64,000 nt of DNA from Pezicula radicicola (lineage: Eukaryota > Ascomycota > Leotiomycetes > Helotiales > Dermateaceae). Below, piece by piece: positions 1 through 11,892 of this stretch; positions within the stretch are counted from its first letter, which is position 1; each line of letters opens with the position of its first letter. Under the pieces are notes generated by a model. It had not been told where the DNA came from. It did not search any database and saw only the letters and a program-made list of their open reading frames with translations. Made by a program: the position numbers and the translations under genes. The stretch lies in assembly GCA_003008705.1 (NCBI GenBank), contig PDUO01000007.1, positions 1,029,885 through 1,093,884 of the forward strand. Reading direction: 5' to 3'.

Positions 1-3000
1 CTCGGGCCTAACGAGGTCGGCGACAGCTTCGCAATTCCCAGCTGAGAGTTTGGCTAATGCTTCTTTCGATCGCGCAGTCTTCAAGGCACTCAGCACCTGG
101 AAGAAGCACAAAAAGAGTTGGTGTTGAGGCGGGACTCGAAAGTACGAAGACTAACAGGCGCCGGGCAGGGTATGTCTAGCGGTTGTCAGATGCAAGCTGA
201 TTGGGCCTTACAAAGACGTAATATGCGTTCTATTTTCGGAGCGAATAGGGAACACGCAAAGGGCTGCAGAGGACGCCAAAGGACCACCTACAACAGAAAG
301 GTAAAAAAGAGTGTGGGCGATCAACTCAACTCGGCGGCCAGTCACAGGCTACCGGCTTGAATGCGTCGATTGGAGAATGGAGAAATAAAGAGATCCTGAT
401 TGTGGATTGTTCGCGACGCAAAGAGAGCCTCGTTCGCCTTTGTTGGTACGGGTGGCTGTGGGTGTGGTCGTAGGAAGCGGCGGTGTCAGTGAGTCTCTTC
501 TCTCGGGGCGCATTCGTATTCGTCCAGCAAACAAGAAAGGACGCTATCTGGCCATGAAGTGTAAAAAGAGGTTACAGTGAGGATATTGGAAATTAAAAAG
601 TGGTTGCAGGATGCGTGTGTAGCGATCCGATCAAGGGCGAGCTTGTAGTATGCGTCTCGTGTGCTGGTTGGACTGTTGGCTTGTGTATATGTATGTATGC
701 CCCAAAAGCCAAGTTGTGCCTGACCGTCTCTGCAGAAGAGCTCTCTATTACCAAGATCCGTTCTGTATGTGTTGTTAGACGTTTGAGGTCGAGGGCGAGG
801 AGGCTAGGAGGCTAGGAGGCTGCTTGTTGTTGAAGTAATGTTGAGCTCTTGTTCGGTGCTCCACAGTGGTCGCAAGCAGAGAGGCGCGAAATGTCCGGAA
901 GCGTACGAAAAAGAGTACGAGGATGCTTTTATTAGATGGGTGGGTTCTGAAGGGAAGGGTGAAGTGCTAACACGGCATCATGGTTGATATAATGGGTTGG
1001 AGGAAAGGAACAACACCACAAGGTCGAAGAGCTGTCAAAAATGCAGTTCAGCAGAACACAATTAATTTTCAGTGTTTACGCCAGGCTCTCTCGAGGCTCC
1101 GGGAATAGGAATAATACTGGAGAATGCTTCACACAGACAGTTGAGCTTCCCTCGGGCAACCAGCCATTGGCGGTTCTAGCGACACACGCTGCACCTGAAA
1201 CACTCTCTTGCCAAGAGACCAATCTCGCTCCAGGTCCCTGACGCTAGCCCCTGGTGGACGAGAGTGGCTGTTGGATGTTTCAACTGCAAGCCTGCAAGCC
1301 TGGGTCGAGGTATTTTTGTATTCTCTTGCTTGCACTCGTAATAAAAATAATAATCATAATCATAAGTAATCATAATCATAAAATATTGCCACCGCCTTTC
1401 CTTTCCAGCGGGAGGCGAAATATATTTTCAAATTCGCAAAGACAAGGACTAGTAAGTGTCACTTCCACAGGTGGACGGGAGGTACTTCCTCCCTCTTCTC
1501 CTACTTTACTTCTAAATGTCGCCGCCCCATTAGCCATCAACGGCGCCTCATTCCTCAGCCGCAGCCGACGCCAACGCCTCATGAAACCCGTTATGGCCCG
1601 CGACGTCATCTATGATCTGACAGAGTGGCTTGTTCAGCTCTGAGGTTTATTTTCGTCCGATGTTAAACTCTCCGTACAATCGCATTTCTTGTCCCAGAAA
1701 ACTGGTACCGGGACTTGACAAGAGGCCACCATCGTAGCCTAGACCCTTTGAGAAGCCTTGAGGGAGATCCAAGCCGTCTTGGTTATCTGGGGAATACTCT
1801 TGTTGAAGTCTCGTGTAGAACATTGTGTCTTTATCTCTGTCGTTTGGGCGAAATTTTGCTATTGGTACAATGGGTATAATAGGTATAAATCAATTAGTAA
1901 TGACTCACCCGCTGTCACGGGAAGAACTCACAGGGAAACCTTGATGTTTTGGTTTATTTCCAGATCTGGAACTGTTCATGAGAGATGGGTCTCGCTGTAT
2001 GGAGGTTTATTTTGGAGGAGGTTGCAATAGCAACCAAGAGGGGGAGACCTTGAAGAACTAGGGAGGCTGAGAGGATGATCTACAGAACTCGTAGTGGGCC
2101 ACGTGGGAGCTATAATAGATATGGCATTTACTGTAACATGCTCAGCTTCTATCCTATTTTCATTCCTCTCATTCTTAATTTGCATTCTGCCAAAGCGGGA
2201 CCATGAGTCTTGCGCAATGAGCATGAAGTAGGAACTTTACGCGAGAACTGAATACTTTCCCCCACGCCTCAAGTTGCGTATTTGAGTACATAATCAATAA
2301 ATATTAAGTACTAAGCTAAGTTAATAAGGCTTGTTTTCATCTAGCCTAGCCGATGTATCTACAAGTATTTTTAATAGAAATATGAAGTCTTTCAAGTTAG
2401 CAAAGCGAAGATGTACGCAATTTATTTTGTTTCTCTTGTTCAACCTGACTCGCAGTTATCGATGATATTTTAGTAAATGTCACTCGTTTCACATGCAGTA
2501 ATTCTTACTACTACGTGATTGTGAATTGATTCCCATGTACCAGGCTCACATTCTCTCAACGCAGCTTTACAGCAAAGAGTTTATGGCGCGCCGAAGATGT
2601 CTCCTTTGCACACGACTCAAACCCACCTCCTTGCCATCGCCTCACTCATCTAGAGCAATTATCCCTGGCATTCATCTTACAATCCCAATCATCGCGCCTC
2701 TCCCTCGATTGCCGTTTTAATATTCTCCAGTAGTGTTGCGGTTCTACAAACACTCAATCTGCTTCTGTAGCCCAAAGCAGCTCTATGTTGTCGCTTAACG
2801 AAAACGACGCGTCACTTCTCAAGAACAACGAATATTAAGATGCTCTGCGCCAACTTAGTTGTTTTTTAATTTCCAAGTCACTACAGAGCGCATCTGAACC
2901 CTAGGAAACCCAAAACTCCTCTGTCGCGTAGCCTAACTTTCACTCAACTCATATCAAGAATACGTATCACTCCTACAATATCACATTCTCATGAGTAACT

Positions 3001-6000
3001 AGTTGTCTATAGAAACTAGAAATATTTCTGTGGAATATAGGGGCTACTGCATGGGCTATAGTCATTCACATGTTCAAATTCAGTAACTGCCTTAGCTAGA
3101 ACTCACTTAATTTTGGTATCTGATTTAATACCCATTAAAGAAACATTTATCCCATTCAAACATAATTACCTAGAAGTAAAGAGGAAACTCGATATTACCA
3201 TTGTCTAAGAACACGTGCCAAGTTGCTATTCTTCTTCTATCTAGTAGGTCACGAATTCAAGTATCTCCTAATCATGCTTTTCTGTCATTCCAAAACCTTA
3301 TAGCAAGTTCAATTTGGTTTATCCTTTGTACATATTTATTTCAGCTTAACAATAGCATTATTCACCAACCAGATAATTTTCTAGTACATTTTAAATTTAT
3401 GAGAAATCCATTAATGCTTACTATGTCTAGCAAGTACGACACTGCAGACGATATAGCAAACTTCACGTTTTTATCAGATTTGCAGAGCTTGTGGGGATAT
3501 CTTACCAATAAGAAGACTGTTTCTATATTCCAATATATGGTGATTTCGGTCACTTTTTCTTCTTGGAAAACGAAGGGTTCTTGGTGGGTGGTAAGTGATA
3601 TAGAGAAAGGGTGAGCATAGAGCATATCTGCATATAAGATCAGTAACAGTAATACTTTTGAAGAAAGTAAATAGCACAAACCCCCTGCATTCAACTAACT
3701 GAAGGTATTTTATCTGATATTGTTGCACAAGCGGCCACCAAAAAGACAGATCAAGTAATGATGCCTTTCGCTTCTACTTTACTTCCCAATGAAGCTCATC
3801 GTGGCCATTCTCAGTCAGGAGAGAGATTGCAAGCAAGCTCAATGCTATAATTCGAAATAGATAGTTCCCTGAAATATCTCACTGAAGGGTGGCTTGATAC
3901 TCATGATTTTGTAATTTCAATTGAGACTCAATTTTTTCTCAGACAATACTATTCGGGCTCCTCTTTGTGGCACTCTGTAGATGCTACCTACTATCAACAA
4001 GTTACCAGACAAATTAGAGCCGGTTTTTTAACCGCACTACAAATTAGGGCCAGACATAACAATGCATATAGCAATAACCGAGAAAATACTTAGGATGTGT
4101 TTCCAAAGATATATTTCGTTCATTATTACTCGTCTGAATTAACAAGTACCTCAGTGGTCCACAAGACACGTGGTTTCGCACAACAATGAGTGACGGTGAG
4201 TTGGTCGAGAGCTAGGAGCATCATGTGGTCTTTAAATACCCACTACCTATGATATCGCTACCATACCATGCACCTCGATAGAATCTGAGCTTTGAACGTT
4301 GCTTGTATTAGTCAGCAGCAGCTCAATTCTTAATGACAAGAGAGGCGCATAGGACTAGAAGACAATATAAGTCCGTCTTATCAAATGACATTTACTCGGT
4401 AAAAAAGAAGCTTACATTGTTTTAAGCCCAATTAAGAGGATGGGGATATAATGGAAGGAAAGAAAGTCCAGACTTTAGACTATCTTGAAACGCACTACTA
4501 GCACATCATGCATGCATAACTAGTCTTTGACTTATACAACAGCATGTGACAAAAGCAGGAAAATCTAGAATCAAAACAAGTTCTTCTTGTAAATGAAGAA
4601 AACTTGAAATCTGCGATCAACTTGATTGCTAATTTCAACTCACTACTAGGAGTCGGGATTGACTTTCTCTACTTCGTACGGCAGTACGAAGAAATGGGGA
4701 CTGACCAAATACTTCCTAGGAACATCGCTTTTCTCTGTTACAACTTACTACAGGCATTTACTTTCGAATAAAGGGATCAGACTCTTGATGCAGTAGAGGT
4801 GAACCACCCATTAGATTCGATTCGTCATTCGAGATTAGATGCATCAAGCCGCGTTAAAGAGGATCCATACTGCAGAAGAACAAGAAGTGCTCGACAGAGA
4901 GCTGGACCAATTAGGCTAATGTTACTCGTGCCGTATTTAGCGTGGGGCAAGCAGCTCCCAGGGCTTCCAGGGCTCCCAGGCTCTGATTGCTGCACTGCAG
5001 CACCCCTGGCCAAACTCTATGACCCCTCGACGGCCCTTCAACCTTTCATCTCGAGGCCTGAAGGCTTCAAAATCGGAATTCAGCAATTTTTCCCGGTTGA
5101 CCCTTTATCCTTCCAACTCTTTGACCCTTTGGACAAGAGATCGCATCACGGCAGCTCACGGCCTGTGGATACAAAATGTAAAGGAAAGGGAAGAAGGAAA
5201 GAAAGTCGAGGAGATTTTAAAGGGAGGGAATTAATTTTCCCGGTGATTAAGACTCTTTTCAGATCACATCGGGTAGCTCTAAACATTCCATGTAGGGAGA
5301 AGATTGACCTTGGCCAGTCGCGGTCTTTTTTTTTTTATACTTTGTACCTTCGTGCAGAACGAAGCAGGCCTGTCCAAGATGGTGTTGTGCTGAGCAGATG
5401 CTACTGCAAGACATGAAACGTATAATTTGCACCGGAAAGTAAAGCGGGAAGACTGAGCCTCTTCCCCCCTTTCCCCATCCCTGAGAGTGCTCGCGATCTG
5501 CCTCCAGTCTTTCTGGGATATTACTCGAACTTTACCAGTACAAGTCATGAATTAATATTCGAAATATTGCTCAGTAGTCGCCGTGCTGCCGAACTTTTGC
5601 AGGTCAACCAGAGATGTCAGGCCTGATCTTCCTGGGGACCGTTGAACGTTGCTGTCGATCAAATCCCGTTATCCCTGTTACACGAGGACCGTGTTATATG
5701 GACTGCTCTCGCAGCATTTCGAGTCTCAGACCATATGAGAAGGACCTCCAAAAGGAAAGAACAGAAGTGTTAGAGGTCATTTTGGCTTGCGGGAAGTGCG
5801 ACGATGATACCGGCATGAAGATCGTGGAAAAGAAGGTTGTTCTACGTTATGTTCTAGTAGCGTGTGTCAATGTGTTCATCCCTACCTATCGACTCCCTCT
5901 ATGATCTGTACTTTAAATGTCCCGTACTGGTATAACTGGCTGTAGAAGAGAGTAATGTAGTGATCATCGCCCTCGTCTATACAGCGGCTTCACCGTCGGA

Positions 6001-6407
6001 GAATTCGTACGAATAACAGCAGTGTGATCCATTTTGCAGAACGCCAGCCATCTCGGGGCCCCTGCACATAGAACAGCACAGCGACTCTTATCGATGTTGG
6101 GCCCCAGGAAGGAGAGAGAAGAGAGCCCCATCATAATTTTTTTTCCTTTTTGTTTTCATCTCTTTCTAAAATAACAAATCGTTGACAAACCTGCTCTTGC
6201 TTGGCTTCGATCGCCTTGGGACCCTTGGAACTTCTCCATATTCTACACGGAGGACAAGGAAGAAGTCATTGCGAACGTTCGTGCGTGCAGTTGGCCGAAT
6301 GAAGTGGCCCGTTGCTCTGCCTCTCTGCTTTGATGATTCGGTTGTGAGAGACCGCGCTAGTATTCTCAGTGAGAATAGCTGATACAAATCCTCCAAGATC
6401 TCCCAAG
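1..6407. other. Long gene-free region, partly AT-rich
   Basis: I see no supportable gene here. The open frames are short, mostly lack an ATG and show no family motif on either strand. Roughly 2,200-4,800 is AT-rich and looks unconstrained. Simple sequence includes a GGCTAGGA run near 805-825, an ATAATC-type microsatellite at about 1,337-1,382 and CCAGGGCT-type repeats near 4,958-4,982. The last few hundred bases before 6,408 are probably the promoter and leader of the next gene. The first 1-2 kb could be the leader of a gene lying beyond the left edge, but nothing in the sequence proves it. Confidence 0.6.
1337..1382. repeat. AT-rich (ATAATC)-type microsatellite
   Basis: Short repeats of AATAAT, AATCAT and ATAATC run for about 45 bp. 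Simple-sequence DNA in a region without genes. Confidence 0.7.
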
Positions 6408-9260
6408 ATGGCCCTGGACGACAAGAGAGAACACGCACCATCGCCTGAAATACAAAATCATCGTCTAAAGAACAGTCCCTCGAAGCTACCGAGTTTTCGC
6501 TTCACCGACGCCCAGCTCGGAACCTTAAGCCAGCAGCGTGTAGCCTGTCAAGCAGAAGACGCAACACAAACCACGCAGGTATCCCCGTTCACGACCACGA
6601 CCACGACCACGACGAGGAGGACGACCAGCCTGGACGAACTATCCCCACGACAGCTGCGCCCACGTACAGTCACGATCTCAGTGTTGTCTACAAGTAATAA
6701 TCCTACAGCAGCAACAACAACGAAAACAACCAAAGACAGACCCGCCAGCGATCCGCCTCGTAGCTCAGCCGGAGCTGGAGTTGTTAACGACCCACCATCC
6801 CCTTGCATCACATTCCAGGCGAAACCGACAACTACAAGGAAACCGCCTGCTTCACGATCTCGGAATGGTATAAACCTCGACTCGCGTCCACCACTCGCGA
6901 TGACCACTCAGAAATCATATTCTTTAGAAGCGCAAGGTCGGCCACCGTCGTCGAGCAACACCGACGCCTGGGTGGCTAATCAACAGACCATTTCCCTTCC
7001 TACGTCCTCAATTGAAACTAAAACCGGAGCACCTCAACAGGGAGCTCAATCGCTCGCCGTCGACGAGCGTCGTTTCTCGCGCACTAAGATCTCACCAATT
7101 CGCCAGTTCAAGCCATCACGCAACAGTTTAGGATCAGAGATGCCCACGAGCCGCCAGGCCGTGCAAGATAACGATGTCACCCTGCGGGCGCTGGAGGGGT
7201 TCTCACAGCGAACATCAAGACACCACGACGCGGATGAGCAGCACAGCGACGATTCTGATTTGTTCCTAAAGATGGCAAAAGAGGAGGAATTAGCGCGACA
7301 ACAGGAAACTAGTCGGGATCTCAATCTTCCAACTCGGTCGAATAGCAGGAGGGTAAGTACACGATCATGTTAACACCCTCGCAAGCCGCAGTTTTCTACC
7401 CCTTCCATTAATTCACCAATTCGTGTTTCTTCCATGCACGACCGCTTTTTCTTAAGCTTAAAAACTCTCCGCTTGTCAATCGTGGCTTTCACATGCAGCT
7501 CACTAACTCCGCTTCTTCTATAGTCTCGAATTGGTCTTGACCAGAACCGCCAATCTATGCCGCCCTCGACTACTTCTTACCCAACAGCCCCTCGAGTCCG
7601 TCGTAGGTCCGATCAGGAGAGTGCCACAGGTTCAAGAATTGAGGAACGAGAAGGGATGTCGAAGGCTCTCACGTACCAATCGTCGACTGCCGGTAGGGAT
7701 AGGCCGAGTGCCCTGGACAATATCAATCAATCTCGATATTATGGCGGGAACTCGAGGTCCACCCCTACAACCCCAAGGGTCTTTGGTGGGAGTAGGGAGA
7801 GTCGGGAAATCTCACCAGAGTCCCAAGTGCCTTACACTGGCCGTCGCCCTTCCGTGCCAGACCACACTTCCGTTTTGCCGCGTTCCTCGTCTTACCGACA
7901 ATCTAACCTTTCCTACACGTCTCCACGAACTTATAATTCTTCACCCCTTGTCTCACGATCGATGGATACGAACGAGACCCCTGAAGCGCCGAATGTTCCA
8001 GAAGGCACTGTATCAACAGCTTCAACCACGGCAGCCTCAACTGTTTGGGATGAATTGGAGGATCTGAAATCACGTATACACAGACTGGAGCTGACTGGAA
8101 AATTACCCCCTACATCCGGAGCTGCCATTTCTCACGCCTCTGGCGAACGACCCCCAACTGCAACAACTACTGTAACAACAATGTCTTCTTCACCGAAACG
8201 TAACAGCGGCAATAGTAATAATAATCCTTCGCCTGCAGAGTTTGCCGCTGCTGCTGCGCCCGAGGATAATCATCCATTGCTAAGAGCTGCATTGGTAAAA
8301 TCCAAGCCTTTGCTCACTGCGGAGGTTTATAGTGCCCTCGAGGCTACTACACAGGATGCACTTTCAATAGCGGCTATGATGGGTACTTCTGGTCAGCCGG
8401 GACCAATATCTAGTTCCCAGACAACAGTCAATGGAACTGGAGGAGCACCATCTGTCTCCGATCGACAGGTTCGCAGGAAAGCAGACAGTATGTGCCGGAG
8501 CCTAACAGAGCTTTGTTTGGCGTTGTCAGAAGCAAAGATTGAGCCAGCTCAACCAAATGCTAGTGATACTACATTGCGTCCCAAGAGTCGAGATGATGAG
8601 CTTATGCAGAGCATTGAGGTCAGCCCAACTTCGCAGCAGCCATCTGCCTCCAATGTGGTACGCATCAAGAATTCACCTAGGGCACTCAGCCGTTTGGAGG
8701 CCCGAAGAAGTAGCATACTTGCAACGAGTGCGCTACCTAGTCCGCGGTACATGGCCTCTGAAGCTGGAACCCCCACACAATCTACAATGACTGGAAGAAG
8801 AACGTCTCTGTTTCTCCGAGCTCCACGACGCGCAGGTACGGAGGAACCACAGGAAGAAGAGGACGAGTCACGATTTCGAACACCTTCGAGGGCTGTGACA
8901 GATGTTAACAGGCTCAGAAGCTCTCCGAGAGAGTATACTTCCCAGCAAGCATTGCCAGACACTCGGCCTCCTACGGTGCAATCGGCGTTGCCTGTGAGAA
9001 GACATTTTATTTCAACCAGTCTTCCGACTGCTGCGGGTCTTCCCTCACCAGCAGTGCCTGCCTTGGGAGCTAGAAGATTCCTCGAGCGATCGACCCCAGA
9101 AAGGGAAACTGGTAACGTAGTTTCAAGATTGGCCGAAGACCGCGGACAGAGAAAGTCATCGATTAGCGGAGGCTTTGGTTTGAACCGAGTCTCTACTCTG
9201 GACCGGAGGGCACGGCAAACATCGCTGGAACCAGCGCCGGCGCAGTCTGGATACCACTGA
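6408..9260 (+). CDS. Conserved filamentous-fungal protein, largely disordered, short coiled coil
   Basis: Two exons, 6408-7352 and 7524-9260, joined in phase 0 across a GTAAGT...TAG intron give 893 residues. The ATG at 6408 sits in a good context (AAGATGG); the frame is open a little further upstream but without another ATG. The protein is rich in Ser, Thr, Pro and Arg with a Thr run near residues 60-75, so most of it is probably disordered. Two islands look conserved: an acidic segment reading SDLFLKMAKEEE near residues 282-294, and a helical segment starting WDELEDLKSRIHRLE near residue 490 that suggests a short coiled coil. I recall similar islands in uncharacterised Pezizomycotina proteins but know no function. 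No signal peptide, membrane segment or catalytic motif is visible. A cytoskeletal or signalling scaffold is possible; that is a guess from composition only. Confidence 0.8.
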
Positions 9261-10231
9261 TAGGAGATAGAAATTTTGTTTTGTACCAACAGCGACTATT
9301 TTTCGGAGTTATGGGGACTTTTGGGTTTGCCGCAAGCGTTTTTTCTGAAAGGCGCATGATTTGGACTTTTCGTCAATAAGACGAAAAATGGGGCTGAGCT
9401 CAAGAGAAAGAACGAAAGATACCCATGAGAGAGTTTATAACGAAGCCACGATACAGTAGGCTACGAGAACATTGGCGATATTTGCGTTCGATAGTATTAC
9501 GTTGCTTCCTGTACTGCTCGCATTATACGATGGACGGCCTGTCAACCTCGGAATAAATCACGATTGGCATTAACTTTATTGTATGAATATTTAGTCTCTT
9601 AGCATTCGTCTGTATGAATGGAAAGGAGATGTAAATAAAGCTTTTTGAGTAACTTGAAGTTGGATCCTTTGTTAACTGCTGTAAATTGTCTGAGAGTGAA
9701 ATGAACACAATATAAATTTTACATATCACCTACTTCTAGGGATTCCTTGACAAGACAAAACATGATGTTTTGGTAATCTAATAAAGAGGATTGGCCTATC
9801 TACCTACTTGCAAAAAGCTCCCCTTTGTTGCCTGCTTCTTGCCGTGTGACTCTAACGCACACCATAGAAACATAAAAAGCCGACTGATCCAAATTTTAGC
9901 GAGACTTTCCGTCACCCTTTGTCTACAGTGCCACACTAGTGGTAAAGTAAGTATCATATATTCACTCAAACTCTCACTCATGTTCAACAAGATCATCTCA
10001 CAGCCTCCCATCTTGCGTTCTATAAAAAATCTTACTTCTTTACAAACACAAACACAAATACAAGCACAACCAACTATCAAGAGCGCTCTCATTCAAGCCA
10101 CACCAATTGCATTTACATTCACGGAAATACAAAAAGAAAGCTTCTCAATCTCAACCAATAGCTTCACGCTCTCGCGACAGCAACAGCAACAAAAACGAAA
10201 GCAAGAGCAAAACCTAAACCAAAAGCTGAAA
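9261..10231. promoter_or_regulatory. 3' flank of the disordered-protein gene and promoter/leader of the Tpt1 gene
   Basis: No separate gene is seen. A TATA-like TATAAAAAAT begins at 10021, followed by a CA-rich stretch typical of fungal 5' leaders and then the strong-context ATG at 10232. An in-frame upstream ATG at 9980 lies before the TATA-like box; if used it would add 84 residues. Confidence 0.5.
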
Positions 10232-11568
10232 ATGGCATCAGATATTGAAGAGAGATTTGAGCGAGATCTAGATTTGGCTGGTGGTAGAGGTGGAGGAGGT
10301 GGGAGAAGAGGTGGGAAGAAAGGGGGGAGAGGAGGAGGAGGTGGTGGAAGCGAGAATAGGGAGGTTTTGATTAGCAAGGCGTTGTCTAGGTTGTTGAGAC
10401 ATGCTGCTGATGAGGCGGGGTTGGTGCTTGATGAGGAGGGGTTTGCTAGGGTTGATCAGGTTGTAAGTTTTTGAGAGTTTTTTTTTTAATTTTCTCTTTG
10501 GTTTTTGGGTTTTGGTTTTGGCTTTTTGTTTTATTTCTCCCTCTATTTATATTTTTCTTTCTTCAAGGGGGGGAGGGAAGGGGGGAGTGTGGTTATATCA
10601 CTGCTGGGAAGACGATGGCAATGGAGGACTCTCTTTTTCTTTCTCTTTTGATATTGGGTATGCGTCACGTGCAGAAGTATATCATACTGACCATCAACTT
10701 TACAAAATAGATGAAATGGCCCCGACTCCGTTCCCTCCAAATAACATTCACCGACATCCAAACAGCAGTATCAGAAAACGCTAAACAACGCTTCTCACTA
10801 AAACCCAATCCCTCTATTAACCCACCCCCCTCACCAACAAGTACCACACCCTCAGACTACCTGATCCGCGCCAACCAAGGACATTCCATAAAATCCATTG
10901 CTTCAGAAAACCTACTAACACCTATTACTCTCGAGAAGAATAATATTCCGGAAATTGTTGTGCATGGTACTTATTTTGGGTGTTGGGAGGGGATTTTGAA
11001 GTCGGGGGGATTGAGTAGGATGAGTAGGAATCATGTACATTTTTCTACGGGGTTACCTGATGATAAGATGGGGGTTAAGAGTGGTATGAGGAATGATGCT
11101 GAGATTTTGATTTTTGTTGATGTTGAGGGGTGTTTGAGGGAAGCTGTTAATCAGGCTGCTACTCAAGCTGATGGTCAAGCCGAAACTAAACAAGGAGAAA
11201 ATGGAGAAGGAAAGGAAGAAGGAAAGAAAGGATTGAAATGGTGGATTAGTGAGAATGGAGTTGTGCTTACGGAGGGTGGTGAGGAAGGTCTTGTTCCTAG
11301 TCGGTTTTTTAAGAGGGTTGTTGGGAGGAGGAGTGAGGTTTGTGGGGTTCTTTTTGAGGATGGTGTTGAGGTTGCAGGGTTGCCTGAGGCGGTTAGGGGG
11401 AGGAAGATTCCTATGGGGAAGGGTGGTAGGGGACGAGGTGGAGGTGGTGGTGGGAGGGCAGGTAGGGGAGATAGGGGTGGTGGAAGAGGTAGAGGTGGTA
11501 GAGGACGAGGAAGGGGAGGAGCTGAGGTTGCTGATAGTGGCGAGAATGGAGTGAGTACTGGATCTTAA
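10232..11568 (+). CDS. TPT1: tRNA 2'-phosphotransferase (Tpt1/KptA family) with RGG-like tails
   Basis: Exons 10232-10462 and 10711-11568, joined in phase 0 (VDQV|MKWPRL), encode 362 residues. Tpt1 removes the splice-junction 2'-phosphate from ligated tRNA by transferring it to NAD+, the last step of tRNA splicing. Family marks are present in order: LLRHAADEAGL (Arg56-His57), RANQGHS (Arg130), VVHGTYFGCWEGI (about 160-172) and SGMRNDAEILIFVDV (Arg204). These supply the Arg-His-Arg-Arg set described for the family. The core is flanked by Gly/Arg-rich tracts, residues 17-39 and about the last 55 residues, resembling RGG RNA-binding tails that typical Tpt1 enzymes lack. The ATG at 10232 (AAAATGG) was chosen because a TATA-like box lies at 10021. 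An in-frame ATG at 9980 would give 446 residues with a Gln/Ser-rich extension. Convergent with the dsRBD gene. Family assignment is secure; the start is less so. Confidence 0.92.
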
Positions 11569-11892
11569 TCTCGTACTAGCACCAAAATTCAGCATCTCAA
11601 TTTATGTTATGATCATGACTATACCAATACAAACAAGCCTAGAAGTGTAAGTTTATAGTGAGCTGCTATGAAGATGTGGAAGAGTGGATGCTACAACATG
11701 AGATCTCAGCCAAAATTGATGATTAAGAGTTAGAAAATTTGTTGGCATTCATTTGTAGCTACTAACGCGCTCGCTATGCCCATAATTCATTTATCATCAA
11801 TAAAGGTTCATGTATCTCCCATCAACCAAAGACAGACAAACACATTTCAACCTTTACGCACAAGATCATCTCTCCACCTCTCCAAAACTCCA
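11569..11892. other. Convergent intergenic region (two 3' flanks)
   Basis: This lies between the 3' ends of the Tpt1 and dsRBD genes. It is AT-rich, and no gene or defined terminator is seen. It presumably holds both polyadenylation regions. Confidence 0.6.

Noticed and set aside
3201..3728. Overlapping frames on both strands in AT-rich DNA
   Set aside because: No ATG-supported model or motif. Probably unconstrained sequence.
4799..5416. 205-codon frame on the + strand
   Set aside because: It does not begin with ATG, and its text is low-information with no domain. Treated as a chance frame.
8549..9289. 246-codon antisense frame
   Set aside because: It is the mirror of the Ser/Arg-rich coding exon of the 6408-9260 gene and has no motif of its own.
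11053..11595. 180-codon antisense frame rich in Ser/Thr/Pro opposite Tpt1
   Set aside because: It arises from the Gly/Arg-rich coding strand and shows no independent support.
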